DNA of 34,377 nt, taken from contig CALJAA010000052.1 of assembly GCA_938028465.1 (NCBI GenBank), positions 1-34,377 on the forward strand. Reading direction: 5' to 3'. The translations under genes were made by a program, and so were the position numbers. This DNA comes from an uncultured Granulosicoccaceae bacterium. Its GTDB lineage: Bacteria; Pseudomonadota; Gammaproteobacteria; Granulosicoccales; Granulosicoccaceae. Shown here piece after piece: positions 1 through 7,516 of this stretch (its first letter is position 1; each line of letters begins with the position of its first letter). Under the pieces are notes generated by a model, which saw only the letters and a program-made list of their open reading frames with translations, was not told the origin of the DNA and did no database searches.

Positions 1-1
1 T

Positions 2-127
2 GCGTTCGGTGAGGCCATAGCGGGAGAGCTTAAAGGCGTAAACCTTAAAAGAGTAGATGTTGGAGTAAACTTTGCTTTTGCATCTCTGGCGTTCATGCCT
101 GATGCTGCGATTTATCGCAATCAATAG
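2..127 (+). CDS. C-terminal end of an unidentified protein (partial)
   Basis: An open frame enters from the left edge, runs for 41 codons and ends at TAG (125-127). The visible tail ends in PDAAIYRNQ. I do not recognise the family. Codon use resembles the neighbours, and the frame would converge on the leftward operon that ends at 220, which is a normal arrangement. Only the tail is visible, so a chance open frame cannot be excluded. Confidence 0.35.
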   Translation, partial: AFGEAIAGELKGVNLKRVDVGVNFAFASLAFMPDAAIYRNQ

Positions 128-219
128 AGAATCAGCGCAATTCAGTCTTTATAGAATTCAAACAGCCCTAGTTAGGATTGTTCTATCGCTGTTACACGGT
201 TTCGTTTTCTTAGATGGAG

Positions 220-1191
220 CTACACTTTAGGGAACCCATTTCGGCCAGGAAAATCGGCGGCAAGGGTTCGAGCATTTGGCATTTTTAACCATAAACGCAA
301 TTTCTTCCGGCGTAAGGATTGGTCATCAAAATCCTCAAACTCTGTGCGTGAATGTAATATCGCATAGTTGTTCGCAAGCTGTATATCGCCGGGCTCCATC
401 ATCATATCAATACGCATTTTGGGATCCTGCGCTATGGAATCAAACAGGTCAAAAGCTTGCACTTCTACCGCTGATAAGGGTTGCTTGACCATCTGTTGGC
501 CTAATTCAAAGTACTGGCGTAAAAATCGACAACTGATTTTCCCATCATTGAAGCTAAAAATTGGTGTAGGTGTTGGTTCTTTTGTCCCTAAGTGCGCCAT
601 GAAGTAGGAGCGATAAAATAGCGCTAAATAGTGAGGGTGATGTTCAAGTATTTCGTTGTATACCGATGCCGTGCTCACCAAGCTGCTTAAACCGCCACTT
701 TTTGCTTTTTGCAAACACAGGAGGCCAACTACGTCTGAAGGGTCGGTATGGTAGGGAAGGTAAGCGTTAGTTTCGTACACGCGGGTTTGTGCATCGTTTA
801 GATCCCCCACGTTCATAACAACGCCAAGTAAATCACCATTATGATTTTGTCTGACGGGTGTGCCCAAGTGCAACCCTATACCGTAATAGATAATCCTGAT
901 CTCTTCTTCGCTGTAGCGATCAACCGGTAGGCCCCGTAGTAGTAAAAAGCCCCGTCCATTTTCTAGTTCATCAGCAATCCTGTTTAATTCTGTTTTTAAT
1001 TCCCCGACTGGAAAATGAAGTTGAGTTAACTTATTTATCGGCAGGCCACTTGCTTGCGCCGTACGTAGTGCATCATCCAATAAATTAATTGCAGAGCTTG
1101 AAAGTTGGTGTAACCAAGAGTTATCTTGCGCGAAATCATTGCCTAACCAAGCAGACGGCCCTTTGATAGGAGTTTTTAGCATTACACTCAT
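220..1191 (-). CDS. TauD/TfdA-family Fe(II)/2-oxoglutarate dioxygenase
   Basis: Predicted cytoplasmic non-haem iron oxygenase of about 323 residues. The HxD iron ligands lie in LPYHTDPSD (H148, D150), the distal His in ILHSR (H280), and the 2-oxoglutarate-binding Arg probably in RRKKLRLWL. Members of this family hydroxylate or oxidatively demethylate small acids and betaines; the substrate here cannot be read from sequence. A longer TTG start at 1200 is possible. I prefer ATG at 1191, which has AAGGG about 9 nt upstream, overlapping the end of livF. It is the last gene of the leftward Mo-hydroxylase/ABC-importer operon, so it probably acts on the imported compound or a product of it, for example as an N-demethylase. 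That role is inference. Confidence 0.85.
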   Translation of the reverse strand: MSVMLKTPIKGPSAWLGNDFAQDNSWLHQLSSSAINLLDDALRTAQASGLPINKLTQLHFPVGELKTELNRIADELENGRGFLLLRGLPVDRYSEEEIRIIYYGIGLHLGTPVRQNHNGDLLGVVMNVGDLNDAQTRVYETNAYLPYHTDPSDVVGLLCLQKAKSGGLSSLVSTASVYNEILEHHPHYLALFYRSYFMAHLGTKEPTPTPIFSFNDGKISCRFLRQYFELGQQMVKQPLSAVEVQAFDLFDSIAQDPKMRIDMMMEPGDIQLANNYAILHSRTEFEDFDDQSLRRKKLRLWLKMPNARTLAADFPGRNGFPKV

Positions 1192-1203
1192 AAACACCAA
1201 CCC

Positions 1204-1902
1204 TTAATTAATACCCAAGTAACGATGAATTTTCCCTTGGTTGTTTTGCAGTTCGACTATGCTAACGACTTCCGGGCAACGACCATTTTCAATAAAAGCC
1301 ACTCGGTCAGCAATAGCGAGCACTGTGTCAATATGATGCTCTACTAACACGACCGCCACGCCTTGCTGTTTCATTTTTACGATCACGTCTTGTATTAAGG
1401 CGATAATAGAAGGTTGTAAACCTTCTGTAGGCTCGTCTAGCAATAAGAGCTTAGGCTCCATACTGAGTGCTCGTGCCATGGCTAACATCTGTTGCTCACC
1501 ACCGGAGAGTGTTTCAGCGCGTTGTTTAAAACGCTCACGAAGGCGAGGGAACATATCAAGTATGCGTTCACGTGTGTCGGAGCCTGAACCTTTAACCATT
1601 AGGCCTATCTCGATATTTTGAGCGACCGTGAGCTCAGAAAACAATCCTCTGCCCTGTGGTACGTAGGCGATGCCTTGCTTAGGTACTTCAAATGCAGGGA
1701 GTGCACTGAGTGTTTGATCCTCACATCGAATACTGCCTGCCTTTAAAGGCAACAATCCCATTATCGATTTTAAAGCAGTTGTTTTGCCAGCGCCGTTACG
1801 CCCCAATAGGCACAGAATTTCTCCCGCTTGTACGTCGAGTGACACATCAAACAACACTTGAACCTTGTCGTAGGCTACTTCGACATTGTTTAAACTAAGC
1901 AT
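1204..1902 (-). CDS. livF: LIV-type ABC transporter ATP-binding protein (LivF-like)
   Basis: Second ATPase of a branched-chain-amino-acid-type importer, 232 residues, the usual LivF length. Walker A is GRNGAGKTT (about 34-42), the signature is LSGGEQQMLAMARAL (about 134-148), Walker B is LLLLDEPTEGL, and the H-loop lies in LVEHHID. The start overlaps the end of livG by 8 bp, which indicates translational coupling. LivF-type subunits pair with LivG at the inner membrane to power LivH/LivM. In this operon, with molybdenum hydroxylase and ring-reduction genes nearby, the cargo is probably the aromatic substrate rather than leucine. The symbol denotes the family, not a proven substrate. Confidence 0.93.
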   Translation of the reverse strand: MLSLNNVEVAYDKVQVLFDVSLDVQAGEILCLLGRNGAGKTTALKSIMGLLPLKAGSIRCEDQTLSALPAFEVPKQGIAYVPQGRGLFSELTVAQNIEIGLMVKGSGSDTRERILDMFPRLRERFKQRAETLSGGEQQMLAMARALSMEPKLLLLDEPTEGLQPSIIALIQDVIVKMKQQGVAVVLVEHHIDTVLAIADRVAFIENGRCPEVVSIVELQNNQGKIHRYLGIN

Positions 1903-2617
1903 TGGCGATACCTAGGTAAGCTGCTTGCACGTCATCGTTAGCACGGATTTCCTGCGGAGTACCTTCCGCCAACACTTCGCCAAAATTCAGCACGGTAATT
2001 AGATCTGCAGTTGCCATGACAACGTCCATATTGTGCTCAATCAGCAGAATGGTTGTATCGCCAGCTAGACTTTTCATTAATGTGATAAAGGATTCAATTT
2101 CTTCCGCTGACAAACCTTGTGTAGGCTCATCGAGTATGAACAAGCTAGGGGATTGCGCTAGCCCCATAGCAATTTCAAGTAGCCGTTGATGGCCGTAACT
2201 AAGATCGCCTGCGATCTGTTCGTGTCTATCGGAGAGGTTAACGCGATCAAGCGCATCTGCTACTCGTTGGTTAACAGAGATCGAATCTGTTTTTTGATTG
2301 ACTCGGCGTGCGGCTAATGCAACGTTTTCATGTACTGATAAGTTAGAGAAGATCGAAGTAATCTGAAACGTATAAGCCATGCCCAAGCCTATACGTTTAT
2401 GTGCTGGTAACTCAGTAACGTCTTTACCATTAAAAGTAACCGTGCCACTAGTAGAAATGATCTTACCGCTTAACATGCCTACAAAAGTTGATTTACCCGC
2501 GCCGTTTGGCCCGATAATGGCGCGAATCTGCCCCTGCGGTAAACTAAAATCAACGTTATTAACAGCAGTTAAACCCGCATATTGTTTCGTTAGGCCACGT
2601 GTTGAGAGTAGTGTCAT
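1895..2617 (-). CDS. livG: LIV-type ABC transporter ATP-binding protein (LivG-like)
   Basis: First ATPase of the importer, about 240 residues. Motifs are Walker A GPNGAGKST, signature LSYGHQRLLEIAMGL and Walker B LFILDEPTQGL, with the H-loop in LLIEHNMD. A GTG at 2626 would add three residues. ATG at 2617 is better: it overlaps the livM stop as ATGA and has AAGGTGG 6 nt upstream. The C-terminus ends in YLGIANA, typical of LivG-type proteins. It acts with LivF, LivH, LivM and the binding protein encoded upstream. Confidence 0.93.
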   Translation of the reverse strand: MTLLSTRGLTKQYAGLTAVNNVDFSLPQGQIRAIIGPNGAGKSTFVGMLSGKIISTSGTVTFNGKDVTELPAHKRIGLGMAYTFQITSIFSNLSVHENVALAARRVNQKTDSISVNQRVADALDRVNLSDRHEQIAGDLSYGHQRLLEIAMGLAQSPSLFILDEPTQGLSAEEIESFITLMKSLAGDTTILLIEHNMDVVMATADLITVLNFGEVLAEGTPQEIRANDDVQAAYLGIANA

Positions 2618-3570
2618 GGTAACCACCTTATTACTCGCTTGCGTAGCATACCGGCTATACCTTGCGGAGCAAACAACGTCAGTAAGATCAGCGCCACACC
2701 TGCAACTAATAGGTATGCACTCGTAAATTCACTGGATATGTCGATCAGGTAGAACATAAATAACGCGCCTATCAATGGTCCGATAGTCGTGCCTGCACCA
2801 CCTAACAGCACATATAGTAATGGAAATATGGAGTATTGAACTGTAGCGAATGTACCCCCAACATAGCCAAACAACAACGCGTAGGCGGCTCCCGCGGCGC
2901 CAGACATCGTGCCTGAAATGACCACCGCAATCCATTTATGCAGTTGCACATTGTACCCCAGCATTCTGGCGCGTTCTTCATTCTCCCTTATGGCCACAAG
3001 CGTTTTACCAAAACCGCTTTGCACAATCCAACCAATAATCAGCAAACAAAAACCGAATAGAAATACTGAAACGAAGTAACGGTTGGTAGCATGGCTTAAG
3101 TCGAACCCTGCGATCATTCTTTGGCTTTGTTTAATAACAAACCCTTCGTCGCCTCGAGTGTATTCACCCATGAGCAGTATCGTCAGATAGCCTGCTTGAG
3201 CAAACATGAGCGTGACGATCATGAACGCAACACCGGTAGTACGCAGCGCTAAAAACCCAATTACAGCAGAGACAAAGGCGGCGAAGCCTAAACCTGCGAT
3301 TAAACCAACCAAAGGTGGAGCATTTAGGTACTGCATGGCTAGACCAAGGCCGTACATGCCGGATGCGAAAAACAATGCATGCCCGAGGCTGAGCAAACCG
3401 GTGTAGCCAAAGAGCAGGTTGTAACCCATGGCATAAATTGCCAGGATAAGCACTCTAGCGATAATGCCACTGTGATATTCCGGCAACACTAAAAATGACA
3501 CAGCCAGCACAGCAATAATAGAAAGGTGTAAGCCCAGTGCTTTTAGCTTAGTATTTGATGACGTACTCAT
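2614..3570 (-). CDS. livM: LIV-type ABC transporter permease (LivM-like)
   Basis: Inner-membrane permease of 318 residues with about eight to ten hydrophobic helices. It carries the family motif near GYNLLFGYTGLLSLGHALFF (about 49-68) and the EAA-like loop IRENEERARMLGYNV that contacts the ATPase. It overlaps livH by 4 bp (ATGA) and livG by 4 bp, so the permease and ATPase genes are tightly coupled. Length and motif spacing are normal. It forms the translocation pore with LivH. Confidence 0.93.
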   Translation of the reverse strand: MSTSSNTKLKALGLHLSIIAVLAVSFLVLPEYHSGIIARVLILAIYAMGYNLLFGYTGLLSLGHALFFASGMYGLGLAMQYLNAPPLVGLIAGLGFAAFVSAVIGFLALRTTGVAFMIVTLMFAQAGYLTILLMGEYTRGDEGFVIKQSQRMIAGFDLSHATNRYFVSVFLFGFCLLIIGWIVQSGFGKTLVAIRENEERARMLGYNVQLHKWIAVVISGTMSGAAGAAYALLFGYVGGTFATVQYSIFPLLYVLLGGAGTTIGPLIGALFMFYLIDISSEFTSAYLLVAGVALILLTLFAPQGIAGMLRKRVIRWLP

Positions 3571-4493
3571 GATTCACGTTTGCCAAACAGGCCCTGTGGC
3601 CGAAAGATCAATACAAATGCAACCAGGAGTGTGGCTAAAATTTTTGCAAGTGTTGGCGAAAAAAACACAGAAATAATGCCGTCACTCATGCCGATTAAAA
3701 TGGCCGCCACGATAGTGCCCGGTATGCTGCCAAGCCCTCCAATAATCACGACAATAAATGAAAGCAACAATGGGTCACCACCCATTAAGTAATGAGCCTG
3801 CTGAATGGGTACTATCAATACCGCTGCAAGTGCTGCGATTGCCGCGCCCAAGCCAAACACCAAAGCATAGACTTTTTCTACCGGGATACCATGAGCCAAA
3901 GCCATATCACGATTAAGCTGAGTGGCTCGCATGATAAGCCCAGCACGCGTGCGAGTCATCAGTAACCATAAACCTATTAACACCACGACAGCAGCTGCTA
4001 TCACAGCTAACTTGTAAGTTGTGGTGCTTAAACCCCATGGCCAGTACATTGCAAAACCATCTGCACCGTTTTCAAACCAGGGCAAGGCAATACGTTTATT
4101 AAATGGTGCTTCAACCGGGCGAGCATCAGCGCCAAATGTCATTAGTGTGAGTTGTTGAAGTACGTACAACAAACCAATAGTTGCGACGATAGTTCGCTCC
4201 GGGTCGTAATCGATACGGCGCAGTACGAGATGATCAGCGAGGGCGGCTATAGCCCCTACCAATAAGGGCGCGACAATCAGTGCTACGACAAAGCCGTACG
4301 CGGGATGCCCGCCGATCAGGGATGTGATCCACCAAGCGATTACAGCACCGAGCATATAAAACTCACCGTGCGCAACGTTTACCACTCGCATAATGCCAAA
4401 TACGATACTTAACCCCACCGCCATTAACGCAAGGACGGCTGCACCAATTGCACCTTCAAGTGTTGCTAATAATAAATGAGGACCAAATTCCAT
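3567..4493 (-). CDS. livH: LIV-type ABC transporter permease (LivH-like)
   Basis: Second inner-membrane permease, 308 residues and strongly hydrophobic. The N-terminal motif GLSIVFGIMRVVNVAHGEFY (about 27-46) is the LivH hallmark, and FRPQGLFG lies at the C-terminus. About 150 bp separate it from the upstream binding-protein gene, and that gap contains a hairpin. This commonly gives more transcript for the binding protein than for the membrane subunits. The stop overlaps the livM start. Confidence 0.93.
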   Translation of the reverse strand: MEFGPHLLLATLEGAIGAAVLALMAVGLSIVFGIMRVVNVAHGEFYMLGAVIAWWITSLIGGHPAYGFVVALIVAPLLVGAIAALADHLVLRRIDYDPERTIVATIGLLYVLQQLTLMTFGADARPVEAPFNKRIALPWFENGADGFAMYWPWGLSTTTYKLAVIAAAVVVLIGLWLLMTRTRAGLIMRATQLNRDMALAHGIPVEKVYALVFGLGAAIAALAAVLIVPIQQAHYLMGGDPLLLSFIVVIIGGLGSIPGTIVAAILIGMSDGIISVFFSPTLAKILATLLVAFVLIFRPQGLFGKRES

Positions 4494-4547
4494 ACGATTG
4501 TTTAACGCTATGTTGTAGTAAATAGCCGAACTTAATCAATACAAATA

Positions 4548-4577
4548 AAAGCACACCCACATTAGTGAGTGTGCTTT
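4548..4577 (-). terminator. Hairpin between binding-protein and permease genes (partial terminator)
   Basis: Arms 4548-4560 and 4565-4577 pair over 13 bp with one mismatch, around a 4-nt ATTA loop. On the leftward transcript the stem is followed by a U-rich stretch (TTTTATTTGT). It lies inside the operon, 70 bp after the binding-protein stop, so it probably acts as a leaky terminator or mRNA 3'-end stabiliser that favours binding-protein expression. Confidence 0.6.
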
Positions 4578-4646
4578 CTATTAGCCCATAATGGCGTTTG
4601 ATTTTATCTTAGTACTGCGAGTGCAGTAGAGTTTGTTTAATAGCGA

Positions 4647-5951
4647 TCAAAATGACTGTGTTGTGTAGTCAACTTCATCTTCATAAAGTGTATCTTCAAT
4701 GGAAGTCGTATGTGCTAGCACTAGTTTTCCGCCTTCGACTTTAGAAATGTATTGATGCCCAAAGGTTTGGTGAGTTTTACCGTTGAACACTTTGGCCCCT
4801 TGCGGATGCGCATGAGAATGCGGCATATCACTCATGGCTTCAACTGCTTCGATTAACTTTGATCGATCAGCTGCGCCTTGATAGTCAGCCGCTTCCATAC
4901 CTGCTTTTATGATGTGCAGCGTTTCCCAACAACCAAACATATGCGCAAAGGTGGATACATCTTTTGAATCCGAAACAGATGCGCCGTTTTCATCAACGCC
5001 TACCGCTTCTCTATAGGCCTTATCAAACTCTGATTGATCTTCTTGTGCATAACGTGGCATACCCTCCCAAAAGTAAGTTCCATCTAGAAACTCTAGGCCT
5101 GGGCTTGTCATATCGACGGCTTCTAAGCTATCGATAAATCCGAATATCTCAGGGCGACTAGGGCCAAAGAATTCGCCCATCTCTTTAACAAATGTCAGTA
5201 CTGCTGGGCCAACCATCACGTGATAAATGACTTCGGTTTCCCTAGGTATTTTTGGAAAATACTTGGTGAATGATGTTTCAGTTGGTGGGATCGCTATTTT
5301 TTCTAATATGGTGCCACCTTGAGCTTCAAACGCTGCTGAGAAATAATCTCTGTGGTCGTGCCCAAACGCAAAGTCTGGATAAATCATCGTCACTTTTTTG
5401 CCAAGATTCTCAGAGATGAAAGGCGCCATGGCTTGTACTTGGCTTTTTACATCAGTGATACCCGGCTGCAATGTATATCGATTTAATTTGCCACTCGCCA
5501 CATGGTGCCCCTCAGATACAACAAAGTAAGGCATTTTTAATTCACCAGCGCGTGGAGCAGAGCCATAAACTACGTGGCTAAACAAAGTACCAAATGACAC
5601 ATCGCATTTATGCTGACTAGCAAACTTCTCAACGACTTCTGCACCACGCTTTGGATCAGTGCCGTCATCCTCAGCCACTATCTCTATCGGTCGACCATTA
5701 ATTCCACCTTCTGCATTAATCTTTGCAACGCAGGCTTCAGTGGTACGGTCATACCAACGACCATACGCTGCACCAATGCCTGTTCGATGAACTTGAAAGC
5801 CGATTCGAATGGGCTCCGCGCTATGCGCTTGATTGTAACCGGGTAAGCCAGGAAGCATGCCAGCGGCAGCTACTGTGCCTGCGCCAACGGCTAGTGTTTT
5901 AAGCGCGCGACGTCGATTGGGTTGAAATAGGGAGTCTTTGATGTCGGTCAT
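4647..5951 (-). CDS. Periplasmic substrate-binding protein of the LIV-type importer, Tat-exported
   Basis: 434 residues, Peripla_BP_6 type (Leu/Ile/Val, urea and amide binding class). The N-terminus has a twin-arginine-like signal (RRRALKTLAVGAGTVAAAG) ending near AHSA, so folded export by Tat is likely. The mature part begins EPIRIGFQVHRTGIGAAYG, with INAEGGINGRPIEIVAEDDG, typical of the family. The start at 5951 has AGAGGAA about 9 nt upstream. It is followed by permease and ATPase genes and preceded by the membrane protein and Mo-hydroxylase genes, so it presumably captures the compound degraded by this cluster. The ligand cannot be deduced from sequence. Confidence 0.9.
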   Translation of the reverse strand: MTDIKDSLFQPNRRRALKTLAVGAGTVAAAGMLPGLPGYNQAHSAEPIRIGFQVHRTGIGAAYGRWYDRTTEACVAKINAEGGINGRPIEIVAEDDGTDPKRGAEVVEKFASQHKCDVSFGTLFSHVVYGSAPRAGELKMPYFVVSEGHHVASGKLNRYTLQPGITDVKSQVQAMAPFISENLGKKVTMIYPDFAFGHDHRDYFSAAFEAQGGTILEKIAIPPTETSFTKYFPKIPRETEVIYHVMVGPAVLTFVKEMGEFFGPSRPEIFGFIDSLEAVDMTSPGLEFLDGTYFWEGMPRYAQEDQSEFDKAYREAVGVDENGASVSDSKDVSTFAHMFGCWETLHIIKAGMEAADYQGAADRSKLIEAVEAMSDMPHSHAHPQGAKVFNGKTHQTFGHQYISKVEGGKLVLAHTTSIEDTLYEDEVDYTTQSF

Positions 5952-6010
5952 GTTTAGCGTTCCTCTTTGTTTCGTTGGTGATACAGCTTTATGATGAGTG
6001 TCTTGGCATC

Positions 6011-6047
6011 ATTTGTACAACTAATCTTTGCTATTTTGATCAAAATA
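6011..6047 (-). promoter_or_regulatory. Putative promoter/operator of the binding-protein gene
   Basis: A perfect 16-bp palindrome, TATTTTGATCAAAATA, lies at 6032-6047. On the leftward strand it contains a -35-like TTGATC, and TGTACA follows after about 18 bp. The -10 area overlaps ATTTGTACAACTAAT (6011-6025), which partly resembles the MarR-type palindromes at 11.26 and 16.30 kb. An internal promoter about 60 bp upstream of the binding-protein start is plausible. The regulator of the TTGATCAA palindrome is unknown. Confidence 0.4.
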
Positions 6048-6064
6048 TCGCGTTAAATCGGTGC

Positions 6065-6086
6065 AATTAGGCTTAACAGCCTGATT
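6065..6086 (-). terminator. Weak hairpin between membrane-protein and binding-protein genes
   Basis: AGGCT (6069-6073) pairs with AGCCT (6078-6082) around TAAC, and the flanking AAT/ATT can extend the stem past a mismatch. No strong U tract follows on the leftward strand. At most it would attenuate read-through from the Mo-hydroxylase genes into the transporter genes. Confidence 0.3.
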
Positions 6087-6103
6087 TTTGGATTGTGATT
6101 AAT

Positions 6104-7516
6104 CTAAGCTCCTCGCGGCGCTGCCAACAGCCACAAGCCCAGCAACGTATACAAGATCATAAATAACGCTAACGGTATCTGGCTGAACACCGCTCGACGT
6201 GTATCGTTCCACAGCCTTGTGGCGATTGAATGCGCGAGCATAACTGATAGAACATGGCCGATGACGACGGCAATCGCTTGAGTAAGCCATATGATCTTTA
6301 CGGTAGCCTGAGTATTAAAGAACCCCGTACTGACATAAAACTTGCCTAAACCCAAGAGATCTCGCCCAGATTGCATTGGGTCGGTAGCCGCCGCTAACGC
6401 ATATTGCGAATTCACCAAAAATGCCGTTAAAAAATGCGCAAAATGATAGGCCAATGCGATAGGTAGAATGGAGGCAGACAGCTGTATAAATGATTCGCGA
6501 AACGACACGGTACTGGTTTGACGATAATTGGCAAGCAGCACTCCTAACCACACGCACAATGCAAAGCACCCTACAAGCAAAATAACGCTCAGTACTAAGC
6601 CGCCCACCGTTTGATAGATCACTGCCGAGCGCCCTGGAAACTCGAGCGGATTGATACCCAATAAACCAAGCCAGTAAAACGTTTCGTTTAAGCCATCGAA
6701 ACTCCCGATGGCGAGTAGGGTTAGGATAAATACAGCGGCGCTAATTGAAACAACAGGGCGTTTAAACAACTGCCAACCGGGAAGTCCCACATGCACTGCC
6801 TTTTTACTGGTGTTTATCAGGGATAATTGAGCCATTCGGTTTAACAATACGGTAAAACATTCACAACGCTGAAGCCAAACATTACCTCCAAAAACGATCA
6901 TTCCCACGAGGGTAAATAACCAATACCCGGATACCACAATCATTAAACGTAAAGGGTCCTCCGGTGCAGGGTCTGCCAGTGCAAAACAACTAAAGATAAT
7001 GTAAATAAACACTGCTGGCCAAACGCCAGAGCGTTGCGGTAGGTTTAAAATAGGCTGGCTTAGATTGATAAAACCGCTCAGTACTTTGTAGATCCCTGTC
7101 CAGGGGTTAACCCAATGCCACACATTGCCAAACACGCCTTGTAAACAGACAAATCCGATCCACCATATTGTCCAGATGGTAAGCGGTAGTAAGTTTTTTA
7201 GTGGATCGTGTGGGCCAATGCTGCCGATGATTAACAAACCAATAAGAATACTTAACGATGCAAGGCTTGTAACAATAGATGCTGAGGATAGGCTGGGTAG
7301 ACGAATTAGCTGTTTGCTGTCAAACAAACCGGTACTTAACCGCGCGGGCAGTACAGCTAATATTAATACCGATAAAATAACAGCCATTACGCCGGCACCG
7401 ATATAAACATTAGTGGGTAGTAGCAACACAAACCCTTGTTCAGAGGTATGTGCCAACCCGGCAACAGCGTACAAACACAAGCCTAACGCCACACCGCTTG
7501 GAACGTATCTATTCAC
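6104..7516 (-). CDS. Polytopic inner-membrane protein of unknown function
   Basis: 470 residues with about eleven or twelve hydrophobic helices spread over the whole length. The N-terminal helix may be a cleaved signal (VAGLAH). Two His-containing motifs lie in late helices, AYHFAHFL (about 365-372) and IGHVLSVMLAH (about 428-438). From memory these resemble membrane proteins labelled fenitrothion-hydrolase-like in actinobacteria, a label that says little about function. The GTG start overlaps the end of the Mo-hydroxylase gene by 8 bp, so the two are co-translated. That position suggests a role in redox coupling, metal or cofactor supply, or substrate passage for the hydroxylase. I cannot assign one. 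Confidence 0.8.
   Translation of the reverse strand: MNRYVPSGVALGLCLYAVAGLAHTSEQGFVLLLPTNVYIGAGVMAVILSVLILAVLPARLSTGLFDSKQLIRLPSLSSASIVTSLASLSILIGLLIIGSIGPHDPLKNLLPLTIWTIWWIGFVCLQGVFGNVWHWVNPWTGIYKVLSGFINLSQPILNLPQRSGVWPAVFIYIIFSCFALADPAPEDPLRLMIVVSGYWLFTLVGMIVFGGNVWLQRCECFTVLLNRMAQLSLINTSKKAVHVGLPGWQLFKRPVVSISAAVFILTLLAIGSFDGLNETFYWLGLLGINPLEFPGRSAVIYQTVGGLVLSVILLVGCFALCVWLGVLLANYRQTSTVSFRESFIQLSASILPIALAYHFAHFLTAFLVNSQYALAAATDPMQSGRDLLGLGKFYVSTGFFNTQATVKIIWLTQAIAVVIGHVLSVMLAHSIATRLWNDTRRAVFSQIPLALFMILYTLLGLWLLAAPRGA

Noticed and set aside
6032-6047. FNR-type site before the binding-protein gene
   Set aside because: The half-sites TTGAT and ATCAA overlap at the centre instead of being 4 bp apart as in FNR boxes, so a different regulator is more likely.
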